This document shows positions 54,701 through 64,000 of a DNA stretch of 64,000 bases, piece by piece (the first letter of the stretch is position 1; the number at the start of each line of letters is the position of its first letter). Source of the stretch: Methylophilus sp. DW102 (GTDB lineage: Bacteria; Pseudomonadota; Gammaproteobacteria; Burkholderiales; Methylophilaceae); assembly GCF_037076555.1 (NCBI RefSeq), contig NZ_AP029023.1, positions 186,001 through 250,000 of the forward strand. Reading direction: 5' to 3'. Both the position numbers and the translations under genes were made by a program. A model generated the notes under the pieces. The model ran no database searches. It worked only from the letters and a program-made list of their open reading frames with translations, and was not told the DNA's origin.

Positions 54701-56473
54701 TTCCAAACGCAATGGCGGGTTGGTCTCATCAATCGCCAACAGATTGGGTTTAGGGCCGATAAATGTCACCAGTGACATCACCAGCTCTTCACGGATCGGG
54801 TCAATCGGCGGGTTGGTCACTTGTGCAAACAACTGTTTAAAGTAGTTGTACAGCGTCTTGGCTTTGTTGGACAGCACGGGCAAGGCCGCGTCGTTCCCCA
54901 TGGAGCCTGAGCCCTCTTCGCCGTTGTCTATCATGGGTTGCAAGACAAACTTCAAGTCTTCCTGAGAGTAACCAAAGGCTTGTTGGGTATCCAGCAAATC
55001 CGCTTTCAGGCTGACTTCGCCATTGCCTACGCCAGGCAAGTCGGTCAAATGGAAGCGGGTCTGTTCAATCCACTGGCGATAAGGTTTGGCTTGTGCCAGT
55101 TCAGTTTTGACTTCTTCGTCGTCGATAATGCGGCCTTGCTCCATGTCGATCAGCAACATTTTGCCTGGCTGCAAACGCCATTTTTTAACGATTTTTTCTT
55201 GTGGGAAAGTGATCACGCCCATTTCAGACGCCATCATGACGATGTCGTCTTCGGTCACCAGGTAGCGGGCTGGACGCAAGCCATTACGGTCAAGCGTGGC
55301 ACCAATCATTTTGCCATCGGTAAACGCGACTGCAGCCGGGCCGTCCCATGGCTCCATCAGTGCCGCGTGGTATTCATAGAACGCACGGCGGTCTTCGTCC
55401 ATTAATGGGTTGCCTGCCCAGGCTTCCGGGATCAGCATCATCATGGCGTGTGGCAGGCTATAGCCACCAGCCACCAGCAGCTCAAGACAGTTATCAAAGC
55501 AGGCGGAGTCGGACTGGCCTTCTGCAATCAGTGGCCACAGTTTTTCCAAGTCTTCACCCAGCACCGCAGATTTCATGGTCTCATGACGGGCGGCCATCCA
55601 GTTCACGTTGCCTTGAACGGTATTGATTTCACCGTTGTGTGCAATCATGCGGAAGGGGTGGGCCAGATCCCAGGCTGGGAAGGTGTTGGTAGAGAAACGC
55701 TGGTGTACCAGTGCAAGCGCTGAAATCACGCGCTCATCTCTCAAATCTTTGTAGTACACGCCCACTTCATTAGCCAGCAGCATGCCTTTGTAGACGATGG
55801 TGCGGGAAGAGAAGGACGGCATGTAAAACTGTGCCTTGTCTTGTAGGTTTAGTGCGCGAATCGCGTGTTCAATGCGTTTGCGGATCACAAAGCATTTGCG
55901 TTCAAAGGTGTTGCTGTCGGTCACGGTGCTGGCAATAAACACCTGGCGCATCACAGGCTCAACCGCGCGGGCGGCGTCGGCAATATTGCTGTTGTCGACC
56001 GGCACATCACGCCAGCCCAGCAGGGTTTGATTTTCTTCTGCAATGATTTTGGCAAAGATGGCTTCGCATTGCGCGCGGTTGTCTGCGTTTTGTGGCAGAA
56101 ATGCCTGACCGACGGCGTATTGTCCGGCTGCTGGCAAGGTCATGCCCAGCTTGGCAGCCTCTTCGCGCATAAAGGTATCTGGCATCTGCATCAGCAAGCC
56201 CGCGCCGTCACCCAGTTTAGGGTCGTAACCGGTCGCGCCGCGATGGGTCAGGTTGTCCAGCAGTTGCAGGCCTTTAGCGACAATGTCGTGGCTTTTCTGG
56301 CCTTTAATATGGGCGACAAAGCCCACGCCACAGCTATCTTTCTCGTGGCGTCTGTCATATAAACCCTGGGATTGCGGAGCTAAACCGAATTGGTCGTCCC
56401 GGGCGGTTGCGGTATCTTGAGAAGCACTCATCAGGTTGTTGTCAGACTGCATGTCCATTGCCAGATTCTTCAC
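51782..56473 (-). CDS. gltB: Glutamate synthase, large subunit
   Basis: Ferredoxin/NADPH-type GOGAT alpha chain (1563 residues): glutamine amidotransferase domain with nucleophile Cys48 ([12 protein letters not shown]) that becomes N-terminal after propeptide removal; central domain; FMN-binding synthase domain ([55 protein letters not shown]) with 3Fe-4S Cys motif [15 protein letters not shown]; and C-terminal GXGXG-type helix domain. The first codon drawn is GTG 56473; ATG 56458 or 56452 are alternatives since no Shine-Dalgarno sequence is close. Main ammonium assimilation route together with glutamine synthetase. Confidence 0.97.
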   Translation of the reverse strand: MKNLAMDMQSDNNLMSASQDTATARDDQFGLAPQSQGLYDRRHEKDSCGVGFVAHIKGQKSHDIVAKGLQLLDNLTHRGATGYDPKLGDGAGLLMQMPDTFMREEAAKLGMTLPAAGQYAVGQAFLPQNADNRAQCEAIFAKIIAEENQTLLGWRDVPVDNSNIADAARAVEPVMRQVFIASTVTDSNTFERKCFVIRKRIEHAIRALNLQDKAQFYMPSFSSRTIVYKGMLLANEVGVYYKDLRDERVISALALVHQRFSTNTFPAWDLAHPFRMIAHNGEINTVQGNVNWMAARHETMKSAVLGEDLEKLWPLIAEGQSDSACFDNCLELLVAGGYSLPHAMMMLIPEAWAGNPLMDEDRRAFYEYHAALMEPWDGPAAVAFTDGKMIGATLDRNGLRPARYLVTEDDIVMMASEMGVITFPQEKIVKKWRLQPGKMLLIDMEQGRIIDDEEVKTELAQAKPYRQWIEQTRFHLTDLPGVGNGEVSLKADLLDTQQAFGYSQEDLKFVLQPMIDNGEEGSGSMGNDAALPVLSNKAKTLYNYFKQLFAQVTNPPIDPIREELVMSLVTFIGPKPNLLAIDETNPPLRLESGQPVLSLEGLEKLKQIESLTKGQFKSIVLDLTYDAALGKTGMKQALDVLHDQAEKAVHDGYNVLILSDRAVAANRIAIPALLACSATHEFLVKAGLRTSTGLVIDTGSAREVHHFALLAGYGAEAVCPWLVYETIKTLTGDVEKAGKNFVKAIGKGLYKVMSKMGISTYQSYCGAQIFEAIGLNSQFVNDYFTGTVSQIEGIGLEQVAEETVRMHMQAFGNDPVLSNALEAGGEYAFRVRGEEHLWTPMSISKLQNATRTGKYETYKEYAALINDQTRRHMTLRGLFEIKPAGKAIPLDQVESAKEIVKRFATGAMSLGSISTEAHATLAIAMNRIGGKSNTGEGGEDVKRFIPVQTESSLATVLGSDLIEADVPMQAGDSLRSRIKQVASGRFGVTAEYLSSADQIQIKMAQGAKPGEGGQLPGHKVSPYIAKLRFSVPGVGLISPPPHHDIYSIEDLAQLIHDLKNANPKASISVKLVSETGIGTVAAGVAKAKSDHIVVAGHDGGTGASPISSIKHAGTPWELGLAETQQTLVLNQLRGRVVLQVDGQMKTGRDVLIGALLGADEFGFATAPLVVEGCIMMRKCHLNTCPVGVATQDPELRKKFTGQPEHVVNYFFFVAEEVRELMASMGIAKFDDLIGRADLLDMKAGIEHWKINGLDFSKVFHLPDMPASVARKNNDVQDHGIAKALDNQLIALAKPALEKGEKVTLELPIVNTNRTAGTMLSHEVASRYGNAGLPDGTIHVKFTGTSGQSFAAFLAKGITFELTGEGNDYVGKGLCGGQIIIKPPATFRGLSYENIIVGNTVMYGATTGSSFLSGVAGERFCVRNSGATAVVEGVGNHGCEYMTGGTVVVLGQTGQNFAAGMSGGIAYVYDIDGQFAKRCNMSMVSLEKVEAAEADVGKVQHLGQPDEVILKGLIEQHLALTGSPRAKELLADWSAARAKFVKVFPNEYKRALTEMAAASAKQAA

Positions 56474-56499
56474 TTACAAAACATTTGGAGGAACCTTCA

Positions 56500-56528
56500 A
56501 TGATACCGTTAAAGTTTAGCAATTTCAA
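56500..56528 (-). promoter_or_regulatory. gltB promoter
   Basis: Minus strand TTGAAA (56523-56528), 17-bp spacer, TATCAT (56500-56505): a good sigma-70 promoter with a start about 20 bp before the GTG. The upstream region to 56650 is AT-rich. Confidence 0.75.
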
Positions 56529-56873
56529 TTGTTTAGCCTGCGTTAAATAACGGATAAAGGCATTTTATTTTTTAGTTGAGAATGGTTTTTATTTACCAAT
56601 TAATTGCGCTTTAATTTACACAAATACCAGAGAGCTAGCAGGGTTTTAAAATGGTGGGCTCAGTTGAATCTGTCACGCTTGTGAGGCGGTTTATCCCTGA
56701 ATAGAGCACTCCTGGCGAGTCCGTTGATCAGAGATTGCGATTGGATTGTCTTTATATAGACGGCCTGCCAGAAGGTGTCAGGCCGCTCAGGGGGCGTTAT
56801 CCGGGATGGTCAAGGATGTGGGGATTCGTTTGCGTGGCGAGTCTGAGTGGCAATCGCCACGCAAACGTCTGGC
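56529..56873. other. Non-coding gap between gltB and hemL with two hairpins
   Basis: No gene is supported here. The left part is AT-rich upstream DNA of gltB. The right part has two perfect inverted repeats: CGGCCTG / CAGGCCG (56761-56785) and GTTTGCGTGGCGA / TCGCCACGCAAAC (56828-56866, 13 bp arms). Neither has a T tract on the minus strand, so they are not standard terminators, but they follow the hemL stop and may protect its 3' end. Confidence 0.5.
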
Positions 56874-58154
56874 TTACAGGCTGGCAAAGGCTTGTTCGGC
56901 CGCCTGTACGGTTTGGGCGATATCGGCATCGGTATGTGCCGCCGAGACAAAGCCCGCCTCAAATGCAGATGGCCCCAGATAAATGCCGCTGTTCAGCATG
57001 CTGTGGAAGAAGTGATTAAAGGCATTTTTATCTGCCTGCATCATGTCGGCGTAGCTGGTGGGGTTGCTGGCGCTAAAATAGAGGCCAAACATGCCGCCTA
57101 CGCTTTGTGCGCTAAAGGTGACGCCCGCTTTGCGTGCTGCCTGCTTCATGCCGTCCATTAACTGCGCTGTTTTTGCCGTCAGTGCCTCATAAAAGCCGGG
57201 TGCCTGGATCAGTTTGAGGGTGGTCAGCCCGGCGGTCACTGCCACGGGATTGCCTGATAGGGTGCCGGCCTGGTAAACCGGCCCTAGTGGTGCCAGTACG
57301 CTCATGATGTCTTTGCGGCCACCAAAGGCGCCTACGGGCAGGCCGCCTCCAATGACTTTGCCCAGGGTCGTCATGTCCGGTCTAATGCCATATAGTGCCT
57401 GTGCACCGCCCAGTGCCACGCGGAAGCCGGTCATGACTTCATCAAAAATCAGCACCGTGCCATGCTGAGTGCACAGTTCACGCAAAGTGGTTAAGAACTC
57501 GCGGTGAGGCACAATCAGGTTCATATTGCCGACTACCGGCTCCAGAATCACGCAGGCAATCTCGTCCCCCATGCTGGCAAAGGTGTCTTTGAGCATTTGC
57601 GAGTTGTTGTAATCGAGCGTCAGGGTGTGCGCAGCGACTTCTGGCGGGACACCGGCGGAGCTGGGTTCGCCAAAGGTGAGCAAGCCGGAGCCAGCCTTCA
57701 CGAGCAAGGCATCGGCATGGCCGTGGTAACAGCCTTCAAATTTGATGATTTTATTGCGCTTGGTAAAGCCACGGGCCACGCGAATGGCGCTCATGGTCGC
57801 TTCGGTCCCGCTGCTGACCAGGCGTACTTGTTCCATACTGGGCACAAGTTGATTAATTAATTCAGCCATTTCGAGCTCGAGGCCGGTTGGCGCGCCGAAA
57901 CTCAGGCTGTTGGCGGCCGCTTGCTGCACGGCTGCAACAACTTCCGGGTGGGCATGTCCCAAAATCATGGGGCCCCAGGAGTTGATGTAGTCAATGTATT
58001 CTTTACCATCCGCATCCCAGAGCTTGGAGCCGAGGCCCTTTTTGAAAAAGATGGGCGTGCCACCGACGCTACGAAACGCGCGTACCGGCGAGTTGACGCC
58101 GCCTGGAATCAGTTGCTGGGATTTTTCAAACAGTTGCTGGTTGCGAGAGGTCAT
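56874..58154 (-). CDS. hemL: Glutamate-1-semialdehyde 2,1-aminomutase
   Basis: PLP enzyme that makes 5-aminolevulinate by the C5 route. 426 residues with [41 protein letters not shown] (~116-134), [13 protein letters not shown] and the PLP lysine in [18 protein letters not shown] (~264). Together with hemE it shows de novo heme formation in this organism. Single gene, no visible operon partner. Confidence 0.97.
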   Translation of the reverse strand: MTSRNQQLFEKSQQLIPGGVNSPVRAFRSVGGTPIFFKKGLGSKLWDADGKEYIDYINSWGPMILGHAHPEVVAAVQQAAANSLSFGAPTGLELEMAELINQLVPSMEQVRLVSSGTEATMSAIRVARGFTKRNKIIKFEGCYHGHADALLVKAGSGLLTFGEPSSAGVPPEVAAHTLTLDYNNSQMLKDTFASMGDEIACVILEPVVGNMNLIVPHREFLTTLRELCTQHGTVLIFDEVMTGFRVALGGAQALYGIRPDMTTLGKVIGGGLPVGAFGGRKDIMSVLAPLGPVYQAGTLSGNPVAVTAGLTTLKLIQAPGFYEALTAKTAQLMDGMKQAARKAGVTFSAQSVGGMFGLYFSASNPTSYADMMQADKNAFNHFFHSMLNSGIYLGPSAFEAGFVSAAHTDADIAQTVQAAEQAFASL

Positions 58155-58260
58155 GACGGAGCAATCGGATAAACATTAAAAACGCTATTCTAGCAGAGCC
58201 TCTGGGGTTGATCATGCGTACGCTTGGCCGGATGGCTTGTGGTTAGCGAGGATGCCCAAG

Positions 58261-59244
58261 CTATTGAGTCTGGCTGGCGAGCTGTTGAAGGTGGCGCTCA
58301 GCCTCCGCCTGCAAGCTTGGCTGCGCGGATTGTTGAGCGAGCAAGGCCAGTCCTGACCAAGCTTCCAGATAATTCGGCTCCAGCGTGGTGGCCTGTAAAT
58401 AGGCTTGTTGGGCTGCGGCGAGGTGCCCTTGCCCATGTAGCGCACTGGCTAAATAAAAGTGTGCTTCTGCGGCCTCTGCTTGCTGGCTTAACCAAGTGCG
58501 CGCGATCTGCTCTACGGCCGGCCAGTCGCTGTTTTGGTAAGGAATCACCACTTGCATCCAGAATGGGCGCTCATTCAGCGGTAAGTCCCAAAAGGGAGTG
58601 GCGTCGGCCTGAATGCTGTTGCTGGCTTGTTTGCCAAGCAGCGTTTGTATCCACTCGACCGGCACACTATAAAAGTAGGCCTGTTTGCCGGGACTTTTAA
58701 AAGTGCTTAAAGCAACCAGTTCGCCTGTCTGGTTAAAGGTCGGGCTGCCACTGGCGCCCATGATAAACGCGGCATCGGTGCGCACAATCAGGCTGTCATC
58801 ATAGTGGTACAAGGCTTTCACATGGCCTGCGATGGTTTGTGGCTTGGGCGGTCCACCTGGAAAGCCGATGGAAAAGACGGCATCACCATAATGTAAGGCG
58901 GCGGTTGTGCCCAGCTTGACTGGCGGCAGTTCCAGATATTGAAATTTCAACAGGCAGATATCGTGCTTCCAGTCCGCGACCATGCCAACCGGGCTGACGC
59001 TATCACCGAATTTGGAAACGCTGACGCCGCTGCTGTTCGCCAGCACATGGCAATTGGTAGCCACTGTATCTGGCGCCACAACCACGCCGCTGCCGACGCC
59101 GTGACCGCCCGTTTGCGTCATGCTGTGCACTTTTACCACCGAGGCTTTCAGTCGGTAAACCAGCTCATGGTCGAGCTCGGCATGGGCCACCAAAGCGCCC
59201 GTGCTGAAGAGCATGAAGCAAACAAGATTGGATGAGGGGCGCAT
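58261..59244 (-). CDS. Trypsin-like serine protease with TPR-like tail
   Basis: A 327-residue exported protein. Signal peptide ~1-22 (VCFMLFSTGALVAHA), then a DegP-like chymotrypsin fold with triad His66 (ATNCHVLAN), Asp95 (KHDICLLK) and Ser165 (GASGSP), and a helical C-terminal region (~225-327) with two TPR-like units (AEAHFYLASALHGQGHLAAAQQAYLQATTLEPNYLEAW). No PDZ domain, so it is not DegP. I use ATG 59244 since the signal peptide fits; a longer form to 59274 is possible. Confidence 0.82.
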   Translation of the reverse strand: MRPSSNLVCFMLFSTGALVAHAELDHELVYRLKASVVKVHSMTQTGGHGVGSGVVVAPDTVATNCHVLANSSGVSVSKFGDSVSPVGMVADWKHDICLLKFQYLELPPVKLGTTAALHYGDAVFSIGFPGGPPKPQTIAGHVKALYHYDDSLIVRTDAAFIMGASGSPTFNQTGELVALSTFKSPGKQAYFYSVPVEWIQTLLGKQASNSIQADATPFWDLPLNERPFWMQVVIPYQNSDWPAVEQIARTWLSQQAEAAEAHFYLASALHGQGHLAAAQQAYLQATTLEPNYLEAWSGLALLAQQSAQPSLQAEAERHLQQLASQTQ

Positions 59245-59397
59245 ACAAACTCCCATGGTTGGTGATGAAGGCAAGCTACCTCAGACTTTGTCAGCCGGAA
59301 TTGCAAAAAATTCTGCTTGCCCTGACACAATATCTGTGAAAAGCCATGCAAACAGCGCTAGAATAGCCGGTATTTTTTGATTGTTTAAGGATTTATC

Positions 59398-60138
59398 ATG
59401 CTGATTACGAGCGAAATCGTTGATTTGGACACCCCGACCGGGGTGATGCGTACTTATGTTCATCGTCCAAAACACGATGGCAAAGTGCCTGCGGTTTTGT
59501 TTTACTCTGAAATTTTTCAGCAGACCGGTCCGATTGAGCGCGCAGCGCGCTTTTTAGCAGGGCATGGTTATGCCGTGCTGGTGCCGGAAGTGTTCCATGA
59601 GTTGAATCCGATTGGCACGGTATTGGGCTATGACGATGCTGGCCGCGACAAAGGCAATGCGGACAAAATGGCCAAAGATGTGCAGGCCTACGACACGGAT
59701 AACCGCGCCATGATTGACTATCTGAACAAGCAAGCCTGGTATGACGGCAATTTGGGTGCGGCCGGTTTTTGTATCGGTGGTCACCTGGCTTTCCGTGCAG
59801 CTTTGCAGCCAGAAGTGAAAGCGACGGCCTGTTTCTACGCTACCGATTTGCACACCAACATTATCCCGAACCAGCCTGGTCAGCACAGCATGGACCGTGT
59901 CGGCGAAATCAAGGGCGAGTTGCTTATGATCTGGGGCAAGCAAGACCCTCATATCCCGGGAGATAAGCGTGCAGAGCTGTATAACCGCTTTGCCGCGGTG
60001 CCCGGACTGCATTACACCTGGCATGAATTTAATGGACAACATGCCTTCATGCGCGATGAAGGGGAACGTTACGATGCGCAGCTGGTCAACATTGGATATC
60101 AATTGACCTTGCAGATGTTCGGTAACGTACTCAAGTAA
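59398..60138 (+). CDS. Dienelactone hydrolase family protein
   Basis: A 246-residue alpha/beta hydrolase. The nucleophile is Cys125 in AAGFCIGGHLAF, with Glu38 (FYSEIF), Asp in WGKQDPHIPG (~184) and His in NGQHAFMRDEG (~215), the same arrangement as carboxymethylenebutenolidase. There are no catechol pathway genes beside it, so it may be a general esterase. AAGGATTT precedes its ATG. Confidence 0.9.
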   Translation: MLITSEIVDLDTPTGVMRTYVHRPKHDGKVPAVLFYSEIFQQTGPIERAARFLAGHGYAVLVPEVFHELNPIGTVLGYDDAGRDKGNADKMAKDVQAYDTDNRAMIDYLNKQAWYDGNLGAAGFCIGGHLAFRAALQPEVKATACFYATDLHTNIIPNQPGQHSMDRVGEIKGELLMIWGKQDPHIPGDKRAELYNRFAAVPGLHYTWHEFNGQHAFMRDEGERYDAQLVNIGYQLTLQMFGNVLK

Positions 60139-60243
60139 CCGACTGGAACACTTGAGCGAAAGAAAACTAAGGTGCTGAAAATGTTATGCCAGTTGCGATT
60201 CTCAAAACAACTTGCATGGGATATTCAATACATACCCTAGTCC

Positions 60244-60274
60244 AAGCACAGGCCAAAAGCCTGTGCTTTTTTTC
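60244..60274 (+). terminator. Terminator after dienelactone hydrolase gene
   Basis: AAGCACAGGC-CAAAA-GCCTGTGCTTTTTTT: 10-bp stem and seven T, located 30 bp before the gnd start. Confidence 0.92.
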
Positions 60275-60304
60275 AACTAAATTAACCATTGTTTAGAGAG
60301 AACT

Positions 60305-61819
60305 ATGACTATAAAAAATGCGGATATTGGATTGGTAGGATTGGCAGTGATGGGCCAAAACCTGGCGCTTAACATTGCTGATCACGGCTATACCATTGCG
60401 GTCTATAACCGTGACCCGAAGAAAATGCTGAACTTCATCGAGGAGTGTAAAAAGAATGAGCCCTCACACGAACGTGTGGTGGGGCATGCTGATTTGGCCT
60501 CTTTTGTACTGAGCATCAAGCGTCCACGCAAGATTGTGTTGTTGGTGAAAGCCGGGAGCGCGACCGATGTGACCATTAACGCTCTGTTGCCTTTCTTGGA
60601 GCAAGGGGACATTATTATTGATGGCGGTAATGCGCTGTGGACGGACACCATCCGTCGCGAAAAAGAGCTTGCTGCCAAAGGCATTGAGTTTATTGGTTCC
60701 GGCGTGTCTGGTGGTGAAACCGGTGCCCGCTTTGGTCCATCGTTGATGCCTTCAGGTACACGCAAGGCCTGGGCTAGTCTGGAGCCCATCTGGCGCGATA
60801 TTGCAGCCAAAGTGGATCCTGTGACAGGTGCCCCGTTAGAAGGTGGCGCACCTGGCAAACCAGTTCAGGGTGGGTTCTCTTGCGCGGAATATATCGGCCC
60901 GGATGGTGCAGGTCACTATGTAAAAATGGTGCACAACGGTATCGAGTACATCGATATGCAGTTGATTTGCGAAGCCTACTGGCTAATGAAAAATCTGCTG
61001 GGCATGCCGGCCGATGAAATCGGCAAAGTGTTTGCCGAGTGGAACAAAGGTGAGCTGTCCAGCTTCCTGATTGAAATTACGGCCGATATCCTGCAGCAAA
61101 AAGATCCCGCTGGCAAAGGCTTCCTGGTTGACCAGATTCTCGATACGGCAGGCCAAAAAGGCACCGGCCAGTGGACGGCGGCCAATGCGCTCGAACTGGG
61201 TGCGCCCGCCAATGCGATTGCAGCTGCCGTCTATGCGCGTGCATTATCCAGCCTTAAAGAGGAGCGTGTTGAAGCCAGCAAGATCCTCAAAGGTCCAGTG
61301 ATTGTGCAAGAGAAAGACAAAGTTGCAACCATTGAGGCGATCAAAAATGCCTTGTATTGCTCCAAAATCTGCGCCTACGCACAAGGCTTCCAGTTGATTG
61401 ATAAGGCACAAGTGGCTTATAACTGGAAACTCAACTTCGGTGAAATTGCCCAGATCTGGCGTGGCGGTTGTATCATCCGTGCGCGCTTCCTGCAAAAAAT
61501 CACCGATGCTTATGCATTGAACTCACGCCTGAAAAACCTGATGCTGGATCCATACTTCACCAATGCGATGAACGAAGGTCAGGCAGGCTGGCGTAAAGTG
61601 ATTGCGTTGGCCGTGACCAATGGGATTCCTGCACAAGGCTTCGCGGCGGCATTGGCTTACTATGATGGCTACAGAAGTGCTGACTTGCCAGCCAACCTGC
61701 TGCAAGGCCAGCGTGACTACTTTGGCGCACATACCTATGAGCGCAAAGATCAGCCACGTGGTCAGTTCTTCCACTTAGATTGGCCAGAAGCTGGTCGTCC
61801 ACAGCTGTCGGTTGAATAG
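60305..61819 (+). CDS. gnd: 6-phosphogluconate dehydrogenase (decarboxylating)
   Basis: Oxidises 6-phosphogluconate to ribulose-5-phosphate and CO2; in RuMP methylotrophs it runs the dissimilatory formaldehyde cycle. 504 residues of the long dimeric class: [18 protein letters not shown], coenzyme loop NRDPKK (Arg suggests NADP), [17 protein letters not shown] and the catalytic region [19 protein letters not shown] roughly 20-residue insert (around 180-200, [17 protein letters not shown]) extends the usual 470 residues. Single gene with terminators on both sides. Confidence 0.96.
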   Translation: MTIKNADIGLVGLAVMGQNLALNIADHGYTIAVYNRDPKKMLNFIEECKKNEPSHERVVGHADLASFVLSIKRPRKIVLLVKAGSATDVTINALLPFLEQGDIIIDGGNALWTDTIRREKELAAKGIEFIGSGVSGGETGARFGPSLMPSGTRKAWASLEPIWRDIAAKVDPVTGAPLEGGAPGKPVQGGFSCAEYIGPDGAGHYVKMVHNGIEYIDMQLICEAYWLMKNLLGMPADEIGKVFAEWNKGELSSFLIEITADILQQKDPAGKGFLVDQILDTAGQKGTGQWTAANALELGAPANAIAAAVYARALSSLKEERVEASKILKGPVIVQEKDKVATIEAIKNALYCSKICAYAQGFQLIDKAQVAYNWKLNFGEIAQIWRGGCIIRARFLQKITDAYALNSRLKNLMLDPYFTNAMNEGQAGWRKVIALAVTNGIPAQGFAAALAYYDGYRSADLPANLLQGQRDYFGAHTYERKDQPRGQFFHLDWPEAGRPQLSVE

Positions 61820-61889
61820 TCTGCAGTTTCTTAGGATAGCAGTGACCGCTCTTACGGGTCGTCGCTGCTTCTGAATCAACCGCTGAAAA

Positions 61890-61923
61890 TAAAAAAGATG
61901 GCGATAAAAGCCATCTTTTTTAT
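61890..61923 (+). terminator. Terminator after gnd
   Basis: AAAAAAGATGGC-GATAAAA-GCCATCTTTTTT: 12-bp stem with T tail, 70 bp after gnd. The remaining 180 bp up to 62105 contain only short repeats (TTGGAT / ATCCAA, CTGCG / CGCAG) and no gene. Confidence 0.9.
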
Positions 61924-62105
61924 TTGTCTCATCATTACCTCTACTTTAACGCAGGGACTTCGATATCGCAGTCGTTGCGCAATTTTTGGGTAAAGGGCGC
62001 CCGAAGTGAATTTTCACATATTTCCGGCTAACCCTAGATTGGATTCAAGCATCCAACCTGAAAATCAGTGACCCATTGCGGGGTCGGTTTGAAACGCCCT
62101 GCGTA

Positions 62106-62285
62106 TTAAACGCAGTCGCAACTCGATTCCAAAAAGCGATGAAGCTCGTTGATTGCTTTCAGGTGTTGCTGTTCTTCGGCAAACGCTTTAGCGTTGGGAG
62201 CAGCATTGTTGAGGCTGGGGGCGTAAATTTCATCAATCAAAAAATGTTGTGATGAAACGGCTTGGTAGGATTCTACGATTTGCAT
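62106..62285 (-). CDS. Unrecognised 59-residue protein ending in CDCV
   Basis: Short open frame with a strong Shine-Dalgarno sequence (AAGGAAGAG, 5 nt before ATG 62285). The peptide begins MQIVESYQAVSSQHFLIDEI, has an Ala/Asn-rich middle, an amphipathic helix (EEQQHLKAINELHRFLES) and ends with SCDCV. No signal peptide or membrane helix. Two terminal Cys could bind metal or be modified. No homologue comes to mind; the longer frame to 62312 lacks a ribosome-binding site. Real expression is likely but not proved. Confidence 0.55.
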   Translation of the reverse strand: MQIVESYQAVSSQHFLIDEIYAPSLNNAAPNAKAFAEEQQHLKAINELHRFLESSCDCV

Positions 62286-62621
62286 TTTTACTCTTCCTTT
62301 TGGGATTCTCAATATTCATTACACAAAACAACGAATTGTGTTCGCCGTGCTTGTGGCGCCAAAATTAACAAAAAGTTCATTCTGCAGCAATGCGGAATTT
62401 GCCGTAGTGACCAAACTTGTCAAATTCTTCAGGCATATTTGTATCGCTACAACATTAAAGCAAACATGGTGCCATGTTCACGCTTAAAATAACGCATACT
62501 CCTCAAGGTTGGATGACACGTGTTGAAGATGGCTTGAAACCATGTGACGTAAAAACTGAAAGCCAAATCCGCTGATTTTTCGTAGAATATCGGCTTGTTT
62601 AATAAAACCTTTAAAAGCAGC
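62286..62621. promoter_or_regulatory. Upstream region of thiS and of the 59-residue gene
   Basis: A 336-bp non-coding region between divergent genes. A perfect palindrome AACATGG-TG-CCATGTT lies at 62463-62478, and TAGAAT at 62583-62588 could be a -10 for thiS. I looked for the conserved CTGAGA and ACCTGATC-type elements of a TPP riboswitch and did not find them. Confidence 0.4.
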
Positions 62622-62825
62622 ATGCAAATTTTCGTCAATGGTAAAGCCATGCAACTTGCCGCAGAGGCCATGAGTGTGCAAGCGTTGGTCGAGCAGATGC
62701 AACTGACAGGTAAGCGCATTGCGATTGAGCGTAATGGCGATATTGTGCCGCGTAGCCAGTTTGCCCACGTGCAGTTGCACGCGGATGACAAGCTGGAAAT
62801 CGTCGGTGCGGTCGGTGGCGGTTAA
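62622..62825 (+). CDS. thiS: Thiamin sulfur-carrier protein ThiS
   Basis: Ubiquitin-like 67-residue sulfur carrier for the thiazole of thiamin. It starts QIFVNGKAMQLA and ends VGAVGGG, with the essential C-terminal Gly-Gly that is adenylated and thiocarboxylated. ATG 62622 is used since the upstream ATG adds residues outside the fold. thiG follows 48 bp later. Confidence 0.93.
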   Translation: MQIFVNGKAMQLAAEAMSVQALVEQMQLTGKRIAIERNGDIVPRSQFAHVQLHADDKLEIVGAVGGG

Positions 62826-62873
62826 GCGCGATCTCATCAGCGTTATGCAGCTAAGAATGGAATAGAAAGTTTA

Positions 62874-63659
62874 ATGATGAATGATGCTTTAGTGATTGCC
62901 GGTCAATCTTATCAATCCAGACTGTTGGTTGGCACCGGCAAATACCAGGACTTTACGCAGACACGCGCTGCGATAGACGCCAGTGGCGCTGAAATTATTA
63001 CCGTGGCCATCCGCCGGACCAATATCGGTCAACATGCAAGCGAACCTTCTCTGCTGGAGTATTTGCCGCCGAACGAATTTACTTATCTGCCGAATACCGC
63101 GGGTTGTTACAGTGCTGAAGAAGCCGTGCGCACCTTGCGTCTGGCGCGTGAGTTGCTGGATGATCACCGCCTGGTCAAGCTGGAGGTATTGGGTGATCCG
63201 AATACCTTGTATCCGAATGTGACCGAAACCATTGCTGCAGCCAAAACGCTGGTCAAAGAAGGCTTTGAGGTCATGGTGTATACCTCGGATGACCCGATCA
63301 TCGCCAAGCAACTGGAGGATATTGGCTGTGTGGCAGTGATGCCGTTGGCCTCGCTGATTGGTTCCGGCATGGGGATTTTAAATCCATGGAATCTGCAAAT
63401 TATCATCGAAAATGCCAAGATCCCGGTCTTGGTGGATGCTGGCGTAGGCTGTGCGTCTGATGCGGCGATTGCGATGGAGTTAGGCTGTGCCGGCGTGTTG
63501 ATGAATACTGCCATTGCGGCTGCGCGTGACCCGGTGTTGATGGCAGGCGCCATGAAAAAAGCCATTGAGGCTGGCCGGGAATCCTTTTTAGCCGGACGTA
63601 TGGCGAAAAAACTGTATTCTGCCAGCCCTAGTTCACCAACCACTGGCATGATAGGATAA
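62874..63659 (+). CDS. thiG: Thiazole synthase ThiG
   Basis: TIM-barrel enzyme (261 residues) that forms thiazole phosphate from DXP, ThiS-thiocarboxylate and an imine. Active-site Lys lies in [16 protein letters not shown] (~100); phosphate-binding loops are GSGMGILNP and [29 protein letters not shown]. Two ATG codons (62874, 62877) are possible starts. Operon with thiS; thiO/thiH and thiE are not seen in the window. Confidence 0.96.
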   Translation: MMNDALVIAGQSYQSRLLVGTGKYQDFTQTRAAIDASGAEIITVAIRRTNIGQHASEPSLLEYLPPNEFTYLPNTAGCYSAEEAVRTLRLARELLDDHRLVKLEVLGDPNTLYPNVTETIAAAKTLVKEGFEVMVYTSDDPIIAKQLEDIGCVAVMPLASLIGSGMGILNPWNLQIIIENAKIPVLVDAGVGCASDAAIAMELGCAGVLMNTAIAAARDPVLMAGAMKKAIEAGRESFLAGRMAKKLYSASPSSPTTGMIG

Positions 63660-63661
63660 AT

Positions 63662-64000
63662 GTGACCGAACGCGCCCTCTATGCCTGTCAGGTGTCTGTC
63701 GAGACAGAGTACTTGCCTGATCAGTCTTCGCCAGAAACGGGGCAGTACATCTATGCCTATACGATTACGATCCGCAATACCGGGCAAACGCCTGCGCAGC
63801 TGATTAGTCGACATTGGGTGATTACCGATGCCATGCAACAGGTACGGGAAGTCAAAGGGCTGGGGGTGGTCGGCGAGCAGCCCTTGCTGGCGCCCGATGC
63901 AGAATACCGCTATACCAGTAGCGTCATGTTCAGTACACCCAGTGGGGAAATGTATGGCACTTATCAGATGGTGGCCGTCGATGGTCACTGGTTTGAAGTC
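63662..64000 (+). CDS. apaG: ApaG protein (3' end cut by window)
   Basis: 113 codons without stop reach the window edge; the family is about 125 residues, so only the last dozen are missing. Motifs: TIRNTGQTPAQLISRHWVITDAMQQVREVKGLGVVGEQPLL and FSTPSGEMYGTYQMVAVDG, a fibronectin-III-like fold. Start GTG 63662, 2 bp after the thiG stop; the overlapping ATG at 63660 is followed directly by a stop. Function is unclear (linked to Co2+ resistance and Ap4A in enterobacteria). Confidence 0.93.
   Translation, partial: MTERALYACQVSVETEYLPDQSSPETGQYIYAYTITIRNTGQTPAQLISRHWVITDAMQQVREVKGLGVVGEQPLLAPDAEYRYTSSVMFSTPSGEMYGTYQMVAVDGHWFEV

Noticed and set aside
62286..62621. TPP riboswitch before thiS-thiG
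   Set aside because: The conserved pyrophosphate and pyrimidine sensor sequences are not seen in this stretch.
1..64000. CRISPR arrays, insertion sequences, prophage
   Set aside because: No regularly spaced repeat array, transposase, integrase or phage structural gene is found in the window.

Overview
The window looks like chromosome of a betaproteobacterium, most probably a Methylophilaceae methylotroph. That is inference from gene content (NADP-type 6-phosphogluconate dehydrogenase, a PQQ-catabolism-type beta-propeller lipoprotein, a quinoprotein-relay-like metallohydrolase), overall protein character and moderate GC; no 16S gene is present. There is no CRISPR array, insertion sequence or prophage. 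Both ends cut genes: infB has lost its 5' part and apaG its last codons.

Layout: 1-2.9 kb infB-rbfA-truB; 3.0-5.5 kb a small CxxC protein and a ZnuD-like TonB receptor behind inverted repeats; 5.6-11.8 kb housekeeping genes (dgkA, yggX, phoU, rpiA, ilvA, beta-propeller lipoprotein, a candidate small RNA, tusA, rhodanese, tRNA-Phe); 11.9-17.1 kb chrA, a PfkB kinase, rpsO, pnp; 17.2-19.7 kb a nickel-type TonB receptor and NikR with a NikR-like operator lying on the receptor start codon; 19.7-23.8 kb an AT-rich accessory stretch (three-gene TIGR04255-type cassette, CsaA, HipBA with three evenly spaced operators); 23.9-34.4 kb isochorismatase-like hydrolase, TolC, Pcm, an RND pump with TetR regulator, and a LysR/DoxX/extradiol dioxygenase group.

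The most interesting part is 34.4-49.0 kb. An NtrC-type response regulator with GAFTGA motif and its sensor kinase sit next to a porin-like/phosphate-binding-like pair. Two intergenic regions downstream each carry two copies of a TCTGCA-N5-TGCA-type palindrome with exactly 41 bp between centres, followed by sigma-54 (-24/-12) promoters. One pair lies between divergent sigma-54 promoters for PAP2 phosphatase-EptA and for a four-gene operon (thermostable-hemolysin/GNAT-like protein, AMP-dependent acyl ligase, heme-oxygenase-like diiron enzyme, SDR). The other pair precedes an ArnT-like GT83 glycosyltransferase. I infer one regulon that couples lipid A/envelope modification to synthesis of an unknown, probably fatty-acid-derived, small molecule.

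49-64 kb returns to core metabolism: hemE, gltBD, hemL, a trypsin-like protease with TPR-like tail, dienelactone hydrolase, gnd, an unrecognised 59-residue protein, thiS-thiG and apaG.
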